A DNA stretch of 8,933 bases, taken from assembly GCA_003506735.1 (NCBI GenBank), contig DNYS01000248.1:9359-18291 (forward strand), given 5' to 3'. Below are positions 1 through 6,767 of this stretch, in pieces (position 1 is the stretch's first letter; every line of letters starts with the position of its first letter). The stretch is from Nitrospinota bacterium (lineage in GTDB: Bacteria > UBA8248). The position numbers were made by a program, and so were the translations under genes. Under the pieces are notes generated by a model. The model was not told where the DNA came from, ran no database searches, and worked only from the letters and a program-made list of their open reading frames with translations.

Positions 1-1002
1 CCCCACCCGGCCCGCGGCATTGAGCCTGGGAGCCAGCACGAATCCGATGTGGCCCGCCGTCAATGCATCCGCCTTCAAATCCGAAGCCGCCACAAGGGCG
101 CGAAGACCCGGCTTGCCCGGGCGGCCGGACGGCAGGGAGCCATTCCGTCCCAACGCGGCCGAAAGCACCTCCAGCCCGCCGCGCACCAGGATATGGTTTT
201 CGTCCCGAAGCGGAACGATATCGGCCACCGTTCCCAAGGCCACCAGGTCCAGATGCTGTTTGAGGTTCGGGAGCGCCCCCTCGAACCCCTCATCCCGCAA
301 CCGGCGCCGGACGGCCGCCGCCAGTTTGAATGCCACGCCCACGCCGCTGAGTTCCTTGAACGGATATTCGCACCCCGCCTGGCGCGGATTGATCACGGCC
401 ACCGCCTCGGGCAGTTGATCGGCCGGGCCATGGTGGTCGGTAACGATCAGGTGAATGCCCTCGGCCTTGGCCACCCGCGCGGTTTCCACCGCTGTGATGC
501 CCGTGTCCACGGTGACAACCGTTTCGCATCCAGCCGCTTGCAACTCTTTTAAACCTGAAAGATGGAGGCCGTACCCCTCCCGCATGCGGTGGGGGATAAA
601 ATAGGGCGCGGCCACGCCCAGCGAGGTGAAGAAAAGAACCATCAGGGCGGTGGAGGAAATCCCGTCGGTATCGTAGTCCCCATACACTCCGATGGGGCGG
701 CCCTGCATAATTTCCCGGACCAGGTGCGCCGCCGCCTCCTCCATCCCCTTCATCAAGAAAGGATCGTGCAAAGCCGCAAGCGGCGCGTTCAGGAATGTTT
801 CGGCCTCGTCCGGACCTGATATCCCACGCAGGGCGAGTAATCTTCCCAGCAAGGGGTGGAGGTTCATCTCCTCCGACAAACGCCCGGCGATTGCCTCATC
901 GACACCCTTCAAGGTCCACCGCCGCGGAAATACCGGGGGGCCAGGCGATGAGAGCCGGTTCGGCTCCTCTCCGTTAATCTTGGCTTTTTCCGCCGGGGAC
1001 AT
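1..1002 (-). CDS. recJ: Single-stranded-DNA-specific exonuclease RecJ (N-terminal 334 residues, cut by window edge)
   Basis: The minus-strand frame is open from an ATG at 1002 to the left edge, giving 334 residues of a family usually about 560-600 long, so the C-terminal part is missing. The DHH phosphoesterase signature motifs are present in order: GDYDTDG at residues 108-114, DTG at 166-168, DHH at 189-191, LGTVADIVPL at 256-265, and RLNAAGRV at 326-333 right at the edge. The Asp and His residues of these motifs coordinate the catalytic metals. RecJ is a cytoplasmic 5'-3' single-strand exonuclease acting in RecF-pathway recombination, mismatch repair and replication-fork processing. The start is supported by AAGGAG (1013-1008) five bases upstream. 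It begins 35 bp after the dacB stop on the same strand, so the two are probably co-transcribed. No break is seen. The identification is secure from the motif set. Confidence 0.97.
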   Translation of the reverse strand, partial: MSPAEKAKINGEEPNRLSSPGPPVFPRRWTLKGVDEAIAGRLSEEMNLHPLLGRLLALRGISGPDEAETFLNAPLAALHDPFLMKGMEEAAAHLVREIMQGRPIGVYGDYDTDGISSTALMVLFFTSLGVAAPYFIPHRMREGYGLHLSGLKELQAAGCETVVTVDTGITAVETARVAKAEGIHLIVTDHHGPADQLPEAVAVINPRQAGCEYPFKELSGVGVAFKLAAAVRRRLRDEGFEGALPNLKQHLDLVALGTVADIVPLRDENHILVRGGLEVLSAALGRNGSLPSGRPGKPGLRALVAASDLKADALTAGHIGFVLAPRLNAAGRVG

Positions 1003-1037
1003 TCGAACTCCTTCGATTCGCGCACTTATTCAGGAAT

Positions 1038-2669
1038 TTAGCGCGCCCCGCCCAGGGCCCCTTCTCCGCCGCTCCGGGCCCGCCGGCTGCGCCGCCAGCG
1101 GTCCCTTTTTTGGGGAATGGGCATGGGGCGCGAAAGCATTTGCCGGGAGGGAAAGAGTCTCCGGTAAAGACCCTTGGGAAGCGGCCTATCCAGGTGAACC
1201 ATGGCCAGGGAAATCCGGTTCATCAACCGTTTCGGGCGGCATCCTTGCGAATTCGAAAGAATCGAAAACACCAGCGTTTCGCCGTTGTCGGCGGCGGCAT
1301 ATCCGCTCAGCGCGTGAACGCCGGCCAACAGCCCCGTCTTCGCCCGAACGCGGCGCGCGGCCGAACTCCGGCGGAGCCGTTTGCGGATGGTCCCGTCCAC
1401 GCCGACAACGGCCAGCGAAGCGAGGTATTCGGGAAACAGACGAAAATCATGAAACATGCTCTCCAGCACGGCCACGATGGCTTTGGGCGTAATCTTGTTC
1501 AGCCGGCTCAATCCCGAGGCATCGGCCAGATCGAACGAACCCGGCGGAACGCCCGCCTGGATGAGGAGCCGTTGAACCGCCAGGAGCCCCTTTTCGGTGG
1601 TCCCCGGCAGGCCGAACATCTCGGCTCCCATGGTTTTGAGTATCAGCTCCGCCATCAGGTTGTTGCTGTGCTTGTTCAATCCGCGAATGATTTCGCCAAG
1701 TGGGCGGGAATTTTGCCTGATGAGGAGCCGGGCCTCGGGCGGCGTCGTTCCGGTAAGAACCTTTCCCTGAATTCGGATTCCCTCTCTCTTAAGAAGCGCC
1801 GAAAACGTACCGGCGGCGAACCGGGTGGGATCGGACACCGCCACCGTGTAGCGGCGCGTCCCCTTCCGAAAAGGGATCCGGCCGCTGACGTGAATCCAAT
1901 CCTTCCTTTTCCCGGCCCGGCGCCTGACCAACACCCGCGCCCGCCTCCGGCGCGATGTCGTTTTTAAAGTGTTCTTCAGGCCAATGGCGTCCGAGGGAGG
2001 AACAAGCTGCACCCGGGCAAGGGCACCCGGTTTCGGGCCCGCTTCGGCCAGGACGCGGACAAGGCTGAAATTCACGGCGAGCGCCGAGTAGGGAGCCAGG
2101 TAAGCCTTGGCCGAGCCTTTGACCTTCCATTTTTTCCCGTAGCGCTCGGAGTCGAAAAAACTGTCGTCCCCGATCAAATCGCCCGAAATCCGGCGGATGC
2201 CTTTTAAGTGGATAGAATATGCCAGTTCCCTGACCCGCTCCTGAACAAGACTCGGATCTCCGTATCCCTTGAGGTATAGATCGCCGAACAGGTAGCCGCC
2301 CTCGATCTCCCCATGCGCATAGACATCGGTGGGAAACGTGTAGTCGGGGCCCAAATACCTCAGCGCCGCCGCCGTCGTGAGCAGCTTTATGTTCGAGGCG
2401 GGGATGCGCTTTTCCGTGGCCCGGTGAGCGAAAAGGGTCTCCCGCGCCGATATGGAGCGAATGTAGACGCCGACCTTGCCGGTGATTCGGCATTCGCGGC
2501 GAATGGCGGCGCGGATTTTTTTCCGGAACAATTCCTTCGACAATATGCGCTGGCTTCCATTCCGCTTCGCCCTTGCGGCATGTGCATCTGGCGGAGGAGC
2601 GGACACCGCCAAAAGGAGCACGCAAAATCCGCAAAGCGGTCCGGCAAAGTAGGAGCGGAAAATTTTCAT
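1038..2669 (-). CDS. dacB: PBP4-type D-alanyl-D-alanine carboxypeptidase/endopeptidase (peptidase family S13)
   Basis: This 543-residue protein carries all three penicillin-binding active-site motifs: SNIK at residues 92-95 (SxxK, nucleophile Ser92), SNN at 335-337, and KTG at 444-446. It also has family landmarks GYGDPSL near 135-141, GDDSFFD at 167-173 and DASGLSR near 383-389. The N-terminus (MKIFRSYFAG, a hydrophobic stretch at about 11-24, then AHA-A near 29-32) looks like a signal peptide with signal peptidase I cleavage, placing the enzyme in the periplasm. There it would trim peptidoglycan stem peptides and cleave D-Ala-meso-DAP cross-links. The long insert between SxxK and SNN is typical of PBP4. 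The protein is somewhat longer than E. coli PBP4 and ends in an Arg-rich tail of about 40 residues after position 500, of unknown role. The Shine-Dalgarno is weak (TAGG). The start is chosen because it yields the signal peptide. It lies 71 bp after the selenoprotein gene and 35 bp before recJ. Confidence 0.95.
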   Translation of the reverse strand: MKIFRSYFAGPLCGFCVLLLAVSAPPPDAHAARAKRNGSQRILSKELFRKKIRAAIRRECRITGKVGVYIRSISARETLFAHRATEKRIPASNIKLLTTAAALRYLGPDYTFPTDVYAHGEIEGGYLFGDLYLKGYGDPSLVQERVRELAYSIHLKGIRRISGDLIGDDSFFDSERYGKKWKVKGSAKAYLAPYSALAVNFSLVRVLAEAGPKPGALARVQLVPPSDAIGLKNTLKTTSRRRRARVLVRRRAGKRKDWIHVSGRIPFRKGTRRYTVAVSDPTRFAAGTFSALLKREGIRIQGKVLTGTTPPEARLLIRQNSRPLGEIIRGLNKHSNNLMAELILKTMGAEMFGLPGTTEKGLLAVQRLLIQAGVPPGSFDLADASGLSRLNKITPKAIVAVLESMFHDFRLFPEYLASLAVVGVDGTIRKRLRRSSAARRVRAKTGLLAGVHALSGYAAADNGETLVFSILSNSQGCRPKRLMNRISLAMVHLDRPLPKGLYRRLFPSRQMLSRPMPIPQKRDRWRRSRRARSGGEGALGGAR

Positions 2670-2740
2670 CCAATACCTAGAATTTCAACGGACGGGGTGG
2701 CAAATCGAACGACGGGCCAAATCCCGAAACGGCGCATCCC

Positions 2741-3289
2741 CTACAACCAGGCCAACGCTTGAAGAAGCCCTTTTATCGGCGGCCGGTCGGAAAAGTCCTT
2801 CCCGATATGGCGATAGCGGACAACGCCCCGCTTGTCGATGATAAAGGTGGCGGGACGCGACATTCCTTCCTTGGGATGAAGCACGCCAAAGAGGTTGATG
2901 ATCCTGCGTTCGATGTCGGAAATCAGCCGAAAGCGAACGCCAAGCTCCCGTGAAGTTCTCAGGATCGCTTTCTCGCCGTCCGTGCTGATGGCTACAATCT
3001 GGGTGTCGCTCTCGGCAATTTTCTTTGAATATTCCTGCAGCTGAACCAGCTGCCTCTGGCAATAGCTTCAGAACAGGCCCCGGTAGAAGACCAGGAGAAT
3101 ATTCTTCTCGCCCTGAAGCTTTTGGGAATTGAAGCCCTGAATCTCGAACTGGGGCGCCCGATCGCCCACCCGGACAGCACCGGCAACCGCGCCCGAGGGG
3201 GCAAGAAGCATGGCGGCAACAATCAATAAGGAAAATACAACCGCCGCGGCATGGAGGCCCGGTCCGAAAATAAAGCGCCTTTTTTTCAT
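2741..3289 (-). CDS. Exported peroxiredoxin/AhpC-TSA-like selenoprotein with UxxC active site (in-frame UGA at 3070-3068)
   Basis: Reading through one in-frame TGA (3070-3068) gives a 182-residue protein ending at TAG 2743-2741. Residues 1-37 look like a signal peptide (MKKRR, hydrophobic 14-30, then AVA-G), so it should act outside the cytoplasm. Residues 40-182 are an AhpC/TSA-type thioredoxin fold: VGDRAPQFEIQGF at 41-53, VFYRGLF-U-SYCQRQL at 67-81, VAISTDG at 99-105, ATFIIDKRGVVRYRHIG at 147-163. Related proteins read FYRGxWCPYCxxQL, so the TGA occupies the catalytic Cys position (residue 74), with a resolving Cys77. Conservation of the whole domain after the TGA and a hairpin just downstream (separate entry) indicate selenocysteine insertion rather than termination. 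Likely role: thiol-dependent peroxide reduction or disulfide exchange in the envelope. The start at 3289 is preferred over ATG 3325 because AGGAG (3305-3301) precedes it and the signal peptide begins there. Alternative: a Cys codon mutated or misread to TGA. Confidence 0.88.
3037..3053 (-). promoter_or_regulatory. Putative bacterial SECIS hairpin for selenocysteine insertion
   Basis: On the mRNA, a perfect 7-bp stem GCAGCUG/CAGCUGC with a three-base loop GUU starts 15 nt after the UGA (loop at nt 22-24). The published bacterial SECIS model calls for a small apical loop with a G in its first two positions, roughly 16-37 nt downstream of the UGA and inside the coding sequence. This hairpin meets those rules. 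The G-U at the loop resembles the SelB-contacting G-U of the E. coli fdhF element. A weaker lower stem (UAUU at nt 4-7 with AAUA at nt 35-38) is possible. The element encodes residues 79-84 (RQLVQL), so it is also under protein constraint. Folding was done by eye. Confidence 0.75.
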
Positions 3290-3489
3290 GGAGGAAATCT
3301 CTCCTAATTGATAATCCAGCGGCATTCAAGCGGAAATGGTAGACCCTGCTCCCTCGGCTGTAAACTGCGGAGAAAACCTCTTCATTGACGGAAGCTCCCT
3401 TGTGTGACAAGTTCGCGGAATTAACCCCGCCCGGCGCCGGTTCTGCCTTGAAATTGAACGAGATACATACCCGCTTTCCATCGGATTCC
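3290..3489. other. Divergent intergenic region between selenoprotein gene and ABC importer operon
   Basis: About 200 bp separate the divergent starts at 3289 (minus) and 3490 (plus). A minus-strand promoter candidate and the AGGAG ribosome site (3305-3301) lie in it. No convincing plus-strand promoter or Shine-Dalgarno was found for the importer. Part of the region (3385-3489) stays open in frame with the importer's binding protein, so the true start there could be an upstream TTG (3385 or 3448). Confidence 0.5.
3336..3364 (-). promoter_or_regulatory. Candidate sigma70-type promoter for the selenoprotein-dacB-recJ group
   Basis: On the minus strand, TTTACA (3364-3359) and TACCAT (3341-3336) are separated by 17 bp. 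They match the consensus at five and four of six positions. Transcription would start near 3328, leaving a leader of about 39 nt before the selenoprotein ATG at 3289. No competing promoter was convincing in this divergent gap. Confidence 0.35.
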
Positions 3490-5034
3490 ATGGCGGCGCG
3501 CTTGGCGGGGGGGGTGCTCCTTGTAATACTCGCCGGGTGCGGAAGCGACCCGGTTCCGCCGGGACGCAACGTCATCGTCGGCCTGGAGAGCAATCCCACC
3601 CAGCTCGACCCCCGCCTTTCCCAGGACGCCGTTTCGGGCCAGGTTCATCGGTTTTTGTTCAGCCAGCTTATCGGGCACGACGAAAACAACCGCCTGCAAC
3701 TCGAGCTGGCCGAGTCCTGGGAGCGGCCCTCCCCCCTCATCCACCGCTTCCGCCTGCGCAAGGGCGTCCGCTTTCACGACGGGACCCTCCTCACCTCGGC
3801 CGACGTGAAATACACCTTCGACTCGATACGCGATCCCGCCCTCGCCTCGCCCCGGGCGGCGGGCCTCCGCGAACTCGACCGGGTGGAGACGCCATCGCCC
3901 GATACCGTGGTGTTTTATCTGAAAGAGCCCTCGGCGGCCTTCGCGGAGTCGCTCATGGTGGGCATTGTTCCCAAAAGCGCTGGGGGCGCCGGAAAAACCT
4001 TTGCCTCCCGCCCCGTCGGCTCCGGACCGTTCCGGTTCGAACGCTTCAAGCCCGACGAGCGCATCACCCTCGCCGCATATCCGGAATATTTCGGCGGAGC
4101 CCCCCGTTTCGACCGGCTGATCTTCCGCATCATCCCCGAGGAAACGATCCGCATCCTCGAACTCGAGAGCGGCGGCCTCACCATAATTCAAAACGCCTTC
4201 TCGCCCGACATCCTCCCCCGGCTCGCCGCCAACCCCCGGCTGCGGATTCTCAAGCGGGCCGGAACCAACTTCACCTACCTGGGGTTCAATCTCACCGATC
4301 CGATCCTTTCGCGGAAAAAAGTGCGCCGGGCCATCGCCCACGCAATCGACCGGGGCCCCATCATCCGCTACATCCTCAAGGGACTCGCCACCGAGGCGGA
4401 CAGCCTGCTGCCCGGGGAGCACTGGGCCCATCCCGGGGGGCTGCCCCGCTACCCCCACGATCCGGCGCTTGCCCGGCGGCTCCTCGATGAAGCGGGCCTT
4501 CGCGATCCTGACGGGCCGGGACCGCTCCCGCGCTTCTCGCTCGTCTACAAGACCTCCCAGAACGAGCTCCGCAGGCGGATCGCCACCGTCATCGGGAACC
4601 AGCTCCGCCGTGTGGGGATTCGCATCCGCGTCCGGGCGTATGAGTGGGGAACTTTTTTCGGGGACATCCGCAACGGAAATTTCCAGCTTTACAGCCTTAC
4701 CTGGGTGGGCATCTCCGATCCCGATATCTACCGCTCCATTTTCCACAGCCGCTTCACGCCGCCTCGGGGGCTCAACCGGGGCCACTACAAGAATCCGCGT
4801 TTGGATGCGCTGCTCGGAGCCGCGCGCCGGAGCGCCAACCCCCGGGAAAGGGCCCAGCTCTATGCCGAGGCCCAAAAAATCGTCGGCACCGACCTGCCCT
4901 ACGTGAATCTTTGGCACAGCGTGAACGTCGCCGCACTCGACCGCCGCCTGCTCGGATACCGGGTCTACCCGAACGAAGACCTCATCTCCCTGGCCAGGGC
5001 GCGCCTCGCCCCGCCGGAAAAAGGGGGCCGCTGA
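3490..5034 (+). CDS. ABC importer substrate-binding lipoprotein, family 5 (peptide/nickel type, DppA/OppA-like)
   Basis: This 514-residue protein matches family 5 extracellular solute-binding proteins in length and landmarks. Residues 86-113 hold the family signature region (FRLRKGVRFHDGTLLTSADV, then KYTFDSI). The block near 30-45 (GLESNPTQLDPR) is the usual start of the mature fold. The N-terminus is a short lipoprotein signal with lipobox ILAGC (Cys17), so the protein should be lipid-anchored and feed ligand to the permeases. Such proteins bind oligopeptides, dipeptides, nickel chelates, glutathione or other small solutes; the ligand cannot be told here. The ATG at 3490 is chosen because it puts the lipobox at a normal distance, although no Shine-Dalgarno is visible. 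In-frame TTG codons at 3385 and 3448 are alternatives. A run of eight G (3507-3514) lies within the signal-peptide codons. The stop is 1 bp before the next gene. Confidence 0.93.
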   Translation: MAARLAGGVLLVILAGCGSDPVPPGRNVIVGLESNPTQLDPRLSQDAVSGQVHRFLFSQLIGHDENNRLQLELAESWERPSPLIHRFRLRKGVRFHDGTLLTSADVKYTFDSIRDPALASPRAAGLRELDRVETPSPDTVVFYLKEPSAAFAESLMVGIVPKSAGGAGKTFASRPVGSGPFRFERFKPDERITLAAYPEYFGGAPRFDRLIFRIIPEETIRILELESGGLTIIQNAFSPDILPRLAANPRLRILKRAGTNFTYLGFNLTDPILSRKKVRRAIAHAIDRGPIIRYILKGLATEADSLLPGEHWAHPGGLPRYPHDPALARRLLDEAGLRDPDGPGPLPRFSLVYKTSQNELRRRIATVIGNQLRRVGIRIRVRAYEWGTFFGDIRNGNFQLYSLTWVGISDPDIYRSIFHSRFTPPRGLNRGHYKNPRLDALLGAARRSANPRERAQLYAEAQKIVGTDLPYVNLWHSVNVAALDRRLLGYRVYPNEDLISLARARLAPPEKGGR

Positions 5035-5035
5035 A

Positions 5036-5956
5036 ATGCGGCGCTACCTTTTCAGAAGACTCCTTCTCCTCGTGCCCGTCCTGTGGGGGGTCGCCACCCT
5101 TGTGTTCGCCGTGACGAACATCCTCCCGGGCGACCCGGTCGATCTCATGCTGGGCGAGACGGCCCGGCCCGCCCAGCGGGAAGTCCTCCGAAAAGCCCTG
5201 GGGCTCGATCGCCCGCTTCGGGTCCGCTACGCAAGTTATCTGGCCGGCCTCCTCCGCGGGGACCTGGGCACCTCGATCCACCAAAAACGCCCTGTCGCCC
5301 AGCTTTTGGCCGAGCCCATTTTGGCCTCGGCCGAACTGACCTTTACATCGCTGGCCATCGCGCTGGCCATCGCCCTTCCGCTCGGCGTTCTGGCCGCCCG
5401 GCGGGCGGGCTCCGCGGTCGATTTCGCCGCCGGTGGGCTTGCCGTTCTGGGCGCGAGCATTCCGGTTTTCTGGCTCGGCCCCCTTCTCATCATCTTGTTT
5501 TCCATCGACCTGGGATGGCTTCCGGTTTCAGGCCGCTCGGGCCCGCTGAGCCTGATTCTCCCCTCCCTCACCCTTGGGACCGCCCTTTCTGTTATTTTGA
5601 TGCGGATGACCCGCTCAAGCCTTCTGGATGTCCTGCCCCAGGACTACCTCGCCACCGCGCGGGCAAAAGGGCTGAGCGAGCGGCGGGTCCTCTGGATTCA
5701 CGCTCTCTCGAACGCCGGGCTTCCTCTCATCACCATCCTGAGCCTTCAACTCGGAGCGCTGCTCTCGGGGGCCATTATTACCGAGACGGTTTTCGCCTGG
5801 CCGGGGGTGGGTCGGCTGACCATCCAGGCCATCGCCGCCCGTGACTATCCCCTCGTCCAGGGATGCGTCCTGTTCATCTCGTTCGTCTATGTGGCCGGAA
5901 ACCTGATTGCCGATATCGCCTACGCTTGGCTCGACCCGCGTGTGAGACTTGGCTGA
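5036..5956 (+). CDS. ABC importer permease, DppB/OppB type
   Basis: A 306-residue integral membrane protein with about six hydrophobic segments (approximately 7-27, 100-122, 131-158, 171-190, 227-250, 275-297). The N-terminus (MRRYLFRRLLLLVPVLWGVA) and the NILPGDPVDLMLG block at 28-40 are typical of the DppB/OppB/NikB permeases. The cytoplasmic EAA loop that contacts the ATPase is seen at about 203-226 (DYLATARAKGLSERR). The end, AWLDPRVRLG, is the family's usual C-terminus. The ATG begins 1 bp after the binding-protein stop, implying translational coupling. It forms a heterodimeric channel with the next gene product. Confidence 0.95.
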   Translation: MRRYLFRRLLLLVPVLWGVATLVFAVTNILPGDPVDLMLGETARPAQREVLRKALGLDRPLRVRYASYLAGLLRGDLGTSIHQKRPVAQLLAEPILASAELTFTSLAIALAIALPLGVLAARRAGSAVDFAAGGLAVLGASIPVFWLGPLLIILFSIDLGWLPVSGRSGPLSLILPSLTLGTALSVILMRMTRSSLLDVLPQDYLATARAKGLSERRVLWIHALSNAGLPLITILSLQLGALLSGAIITETVFAWPGVGRLTIQAIAARDYPLVQGCVLFISFVYVAGNLIADIAYAWLDPRVRLG

Positions 5957-5957
5957 T

Positions 5958-6767
5958 ATGCGGCGCTGCGCCTCCATCCGGGCCGGGGCTGCGGTGCTCG
6001 GCGTCATTATTTTCCTGGCGATCGCGGCCCCCCTCCTCGCTCCCCAGGATCCTTTCTCTCAACGCCTCGCCGAGGGCCTCGCCACCCCTGGCTGGGCTCA
6101 TCCGTTCGGCCAGGACAAGCTGGGCCGGGACATTGCCAGCCGCGTTCTCCACGGGGGCAGAATCTCCCTCATGGTCGGATTCACGGCCGTGCTCATATCG
6201 GTGTTGATCGGAACGATGGTCGGGGCGGTGGCCGGCTACGCCGGAGGGATATGGGACGAAGTGTTGATGCGGGTGACGGACGTTTTCATGGCGTTTCCCG
6301 GAATCCTTCTGGCCATCGCCCTGATGTCCGTCCTTGAGCCCCGCGTGGCCAACGTCGTGTTCTCGCTCGCGGCCTTCGGCTGGGTGGGCTATGCGCGGCT
6401 GGTGCGGGCCCAGGTGCTCTCCCTCCGCGAGCGCGAGTACGTGGCCGCCGCCCGGGCCGCTGGCGCACGGCCGCTCCGGGTGGTCGTCCAGCACATTCTT
6501 TTAAACGTCATATCGCCCGTGATCGTGGAGGCGAGCTTCGGAATGGCGGGCGCCATCGTCGCCGAGGCGGGGCTTTCGTTCCTGGGGCTCGGCGTTCAAC
6601 CGCCGGACCCGAGCTGGGGGGCCATGCTGGCCGAGGGGCGGGACTTTCTTCTCATCGCCCCCCATCTGACACTGTATCCGGGGATCGCACTCGCCCTGAC
6701 CGTGATGTCGCTGAATATTTTAGGAGACGGACTTCGCGATTGGCTGGACCCGGCTCAAAACAGATAG
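5958..6767 (+). CDS. ABC importer permease, DppC/OppC type
   Basis: A 269-residue membrane protein. The DppC signature HPFGQDKLGRDIASRVLHGG sits at residues 48-67, the EAA loop at about 161-183 (YVAAARAAGARPLRVVVQHI), and FLGLGVQPPDPSWG at 208-221 is a hallmark of this permease class. The ATG at 5958 lies 1 bp after the upstream permease stop. An in-frame TTG at 5949, overlapping that stop, is an alternative start giving three more residues. The protein pairs with the DppB-type subunit. No dppD/dppF-type ATPase gene follows: the next gene is on the opposite strand and overlaps this one by 13 bp. The importer therefore depends on ATPases encoded elsewhere. Confidence 0.95.
   Translation: MRRCASIRAGAAVLGVIIFLAIAAPLLAPQDPFSQRLAEGLATPGWAHPFGQDKLGRDIASRVLHGGRISLMVGFTAVLISVLIGTMVGAVAGYAGGIWDEVLMRVTDVFMAFPGILLAIALMSVLEPRVANVVFSLAAFGWVGYARLVRAQVLSLREREYVAAARAAGARPLRVVVQHILLNVISPVIVEASFGMAGAIVAEAGLSFLGLGVQPPDPSWGAMLAEGRDFLLIAPHLTLYPGIALALTVMSLNILGDGLRDWLDPAQNR

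Noticed and set aside
692..1492. 266-residue plus-strand ORF
   Set aside because: It spans the recJ start and the dacB end on the opposite strand. Both of those have full catalytic motifs, so this is a shadow.
1110..1967. 285-residue plus-strand ORF
   Set aside because: It is the antisense shadow of dacB with no domain-like sequence.
3068..3325. An 85-residue ORF ending at the TGA, as a small protein or a broken pseudogene
   Set aside because: The reading frame carries on for 108 conserved codons after the TGA, with a SECIS-like hairpin. The 3325 start has no ribosome site, while 3289 has one and begins a signal peptide.
3421..4917. 498-residue minus-strand ORF
   Set aside because: It lies antisense across the binding-protein gene, has no recognisable domain and has Gly/Pro/Arg-rich shadow composition typical of GC-rich DNA.
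6755..6757. The TGA ending the haem lipoprotein as another selenocysteine codon
   Set aside because: The sequence after it is the antisense of the DppC-type gene. It shows no redox motif, and the codons before it are a tail rather than an active site.
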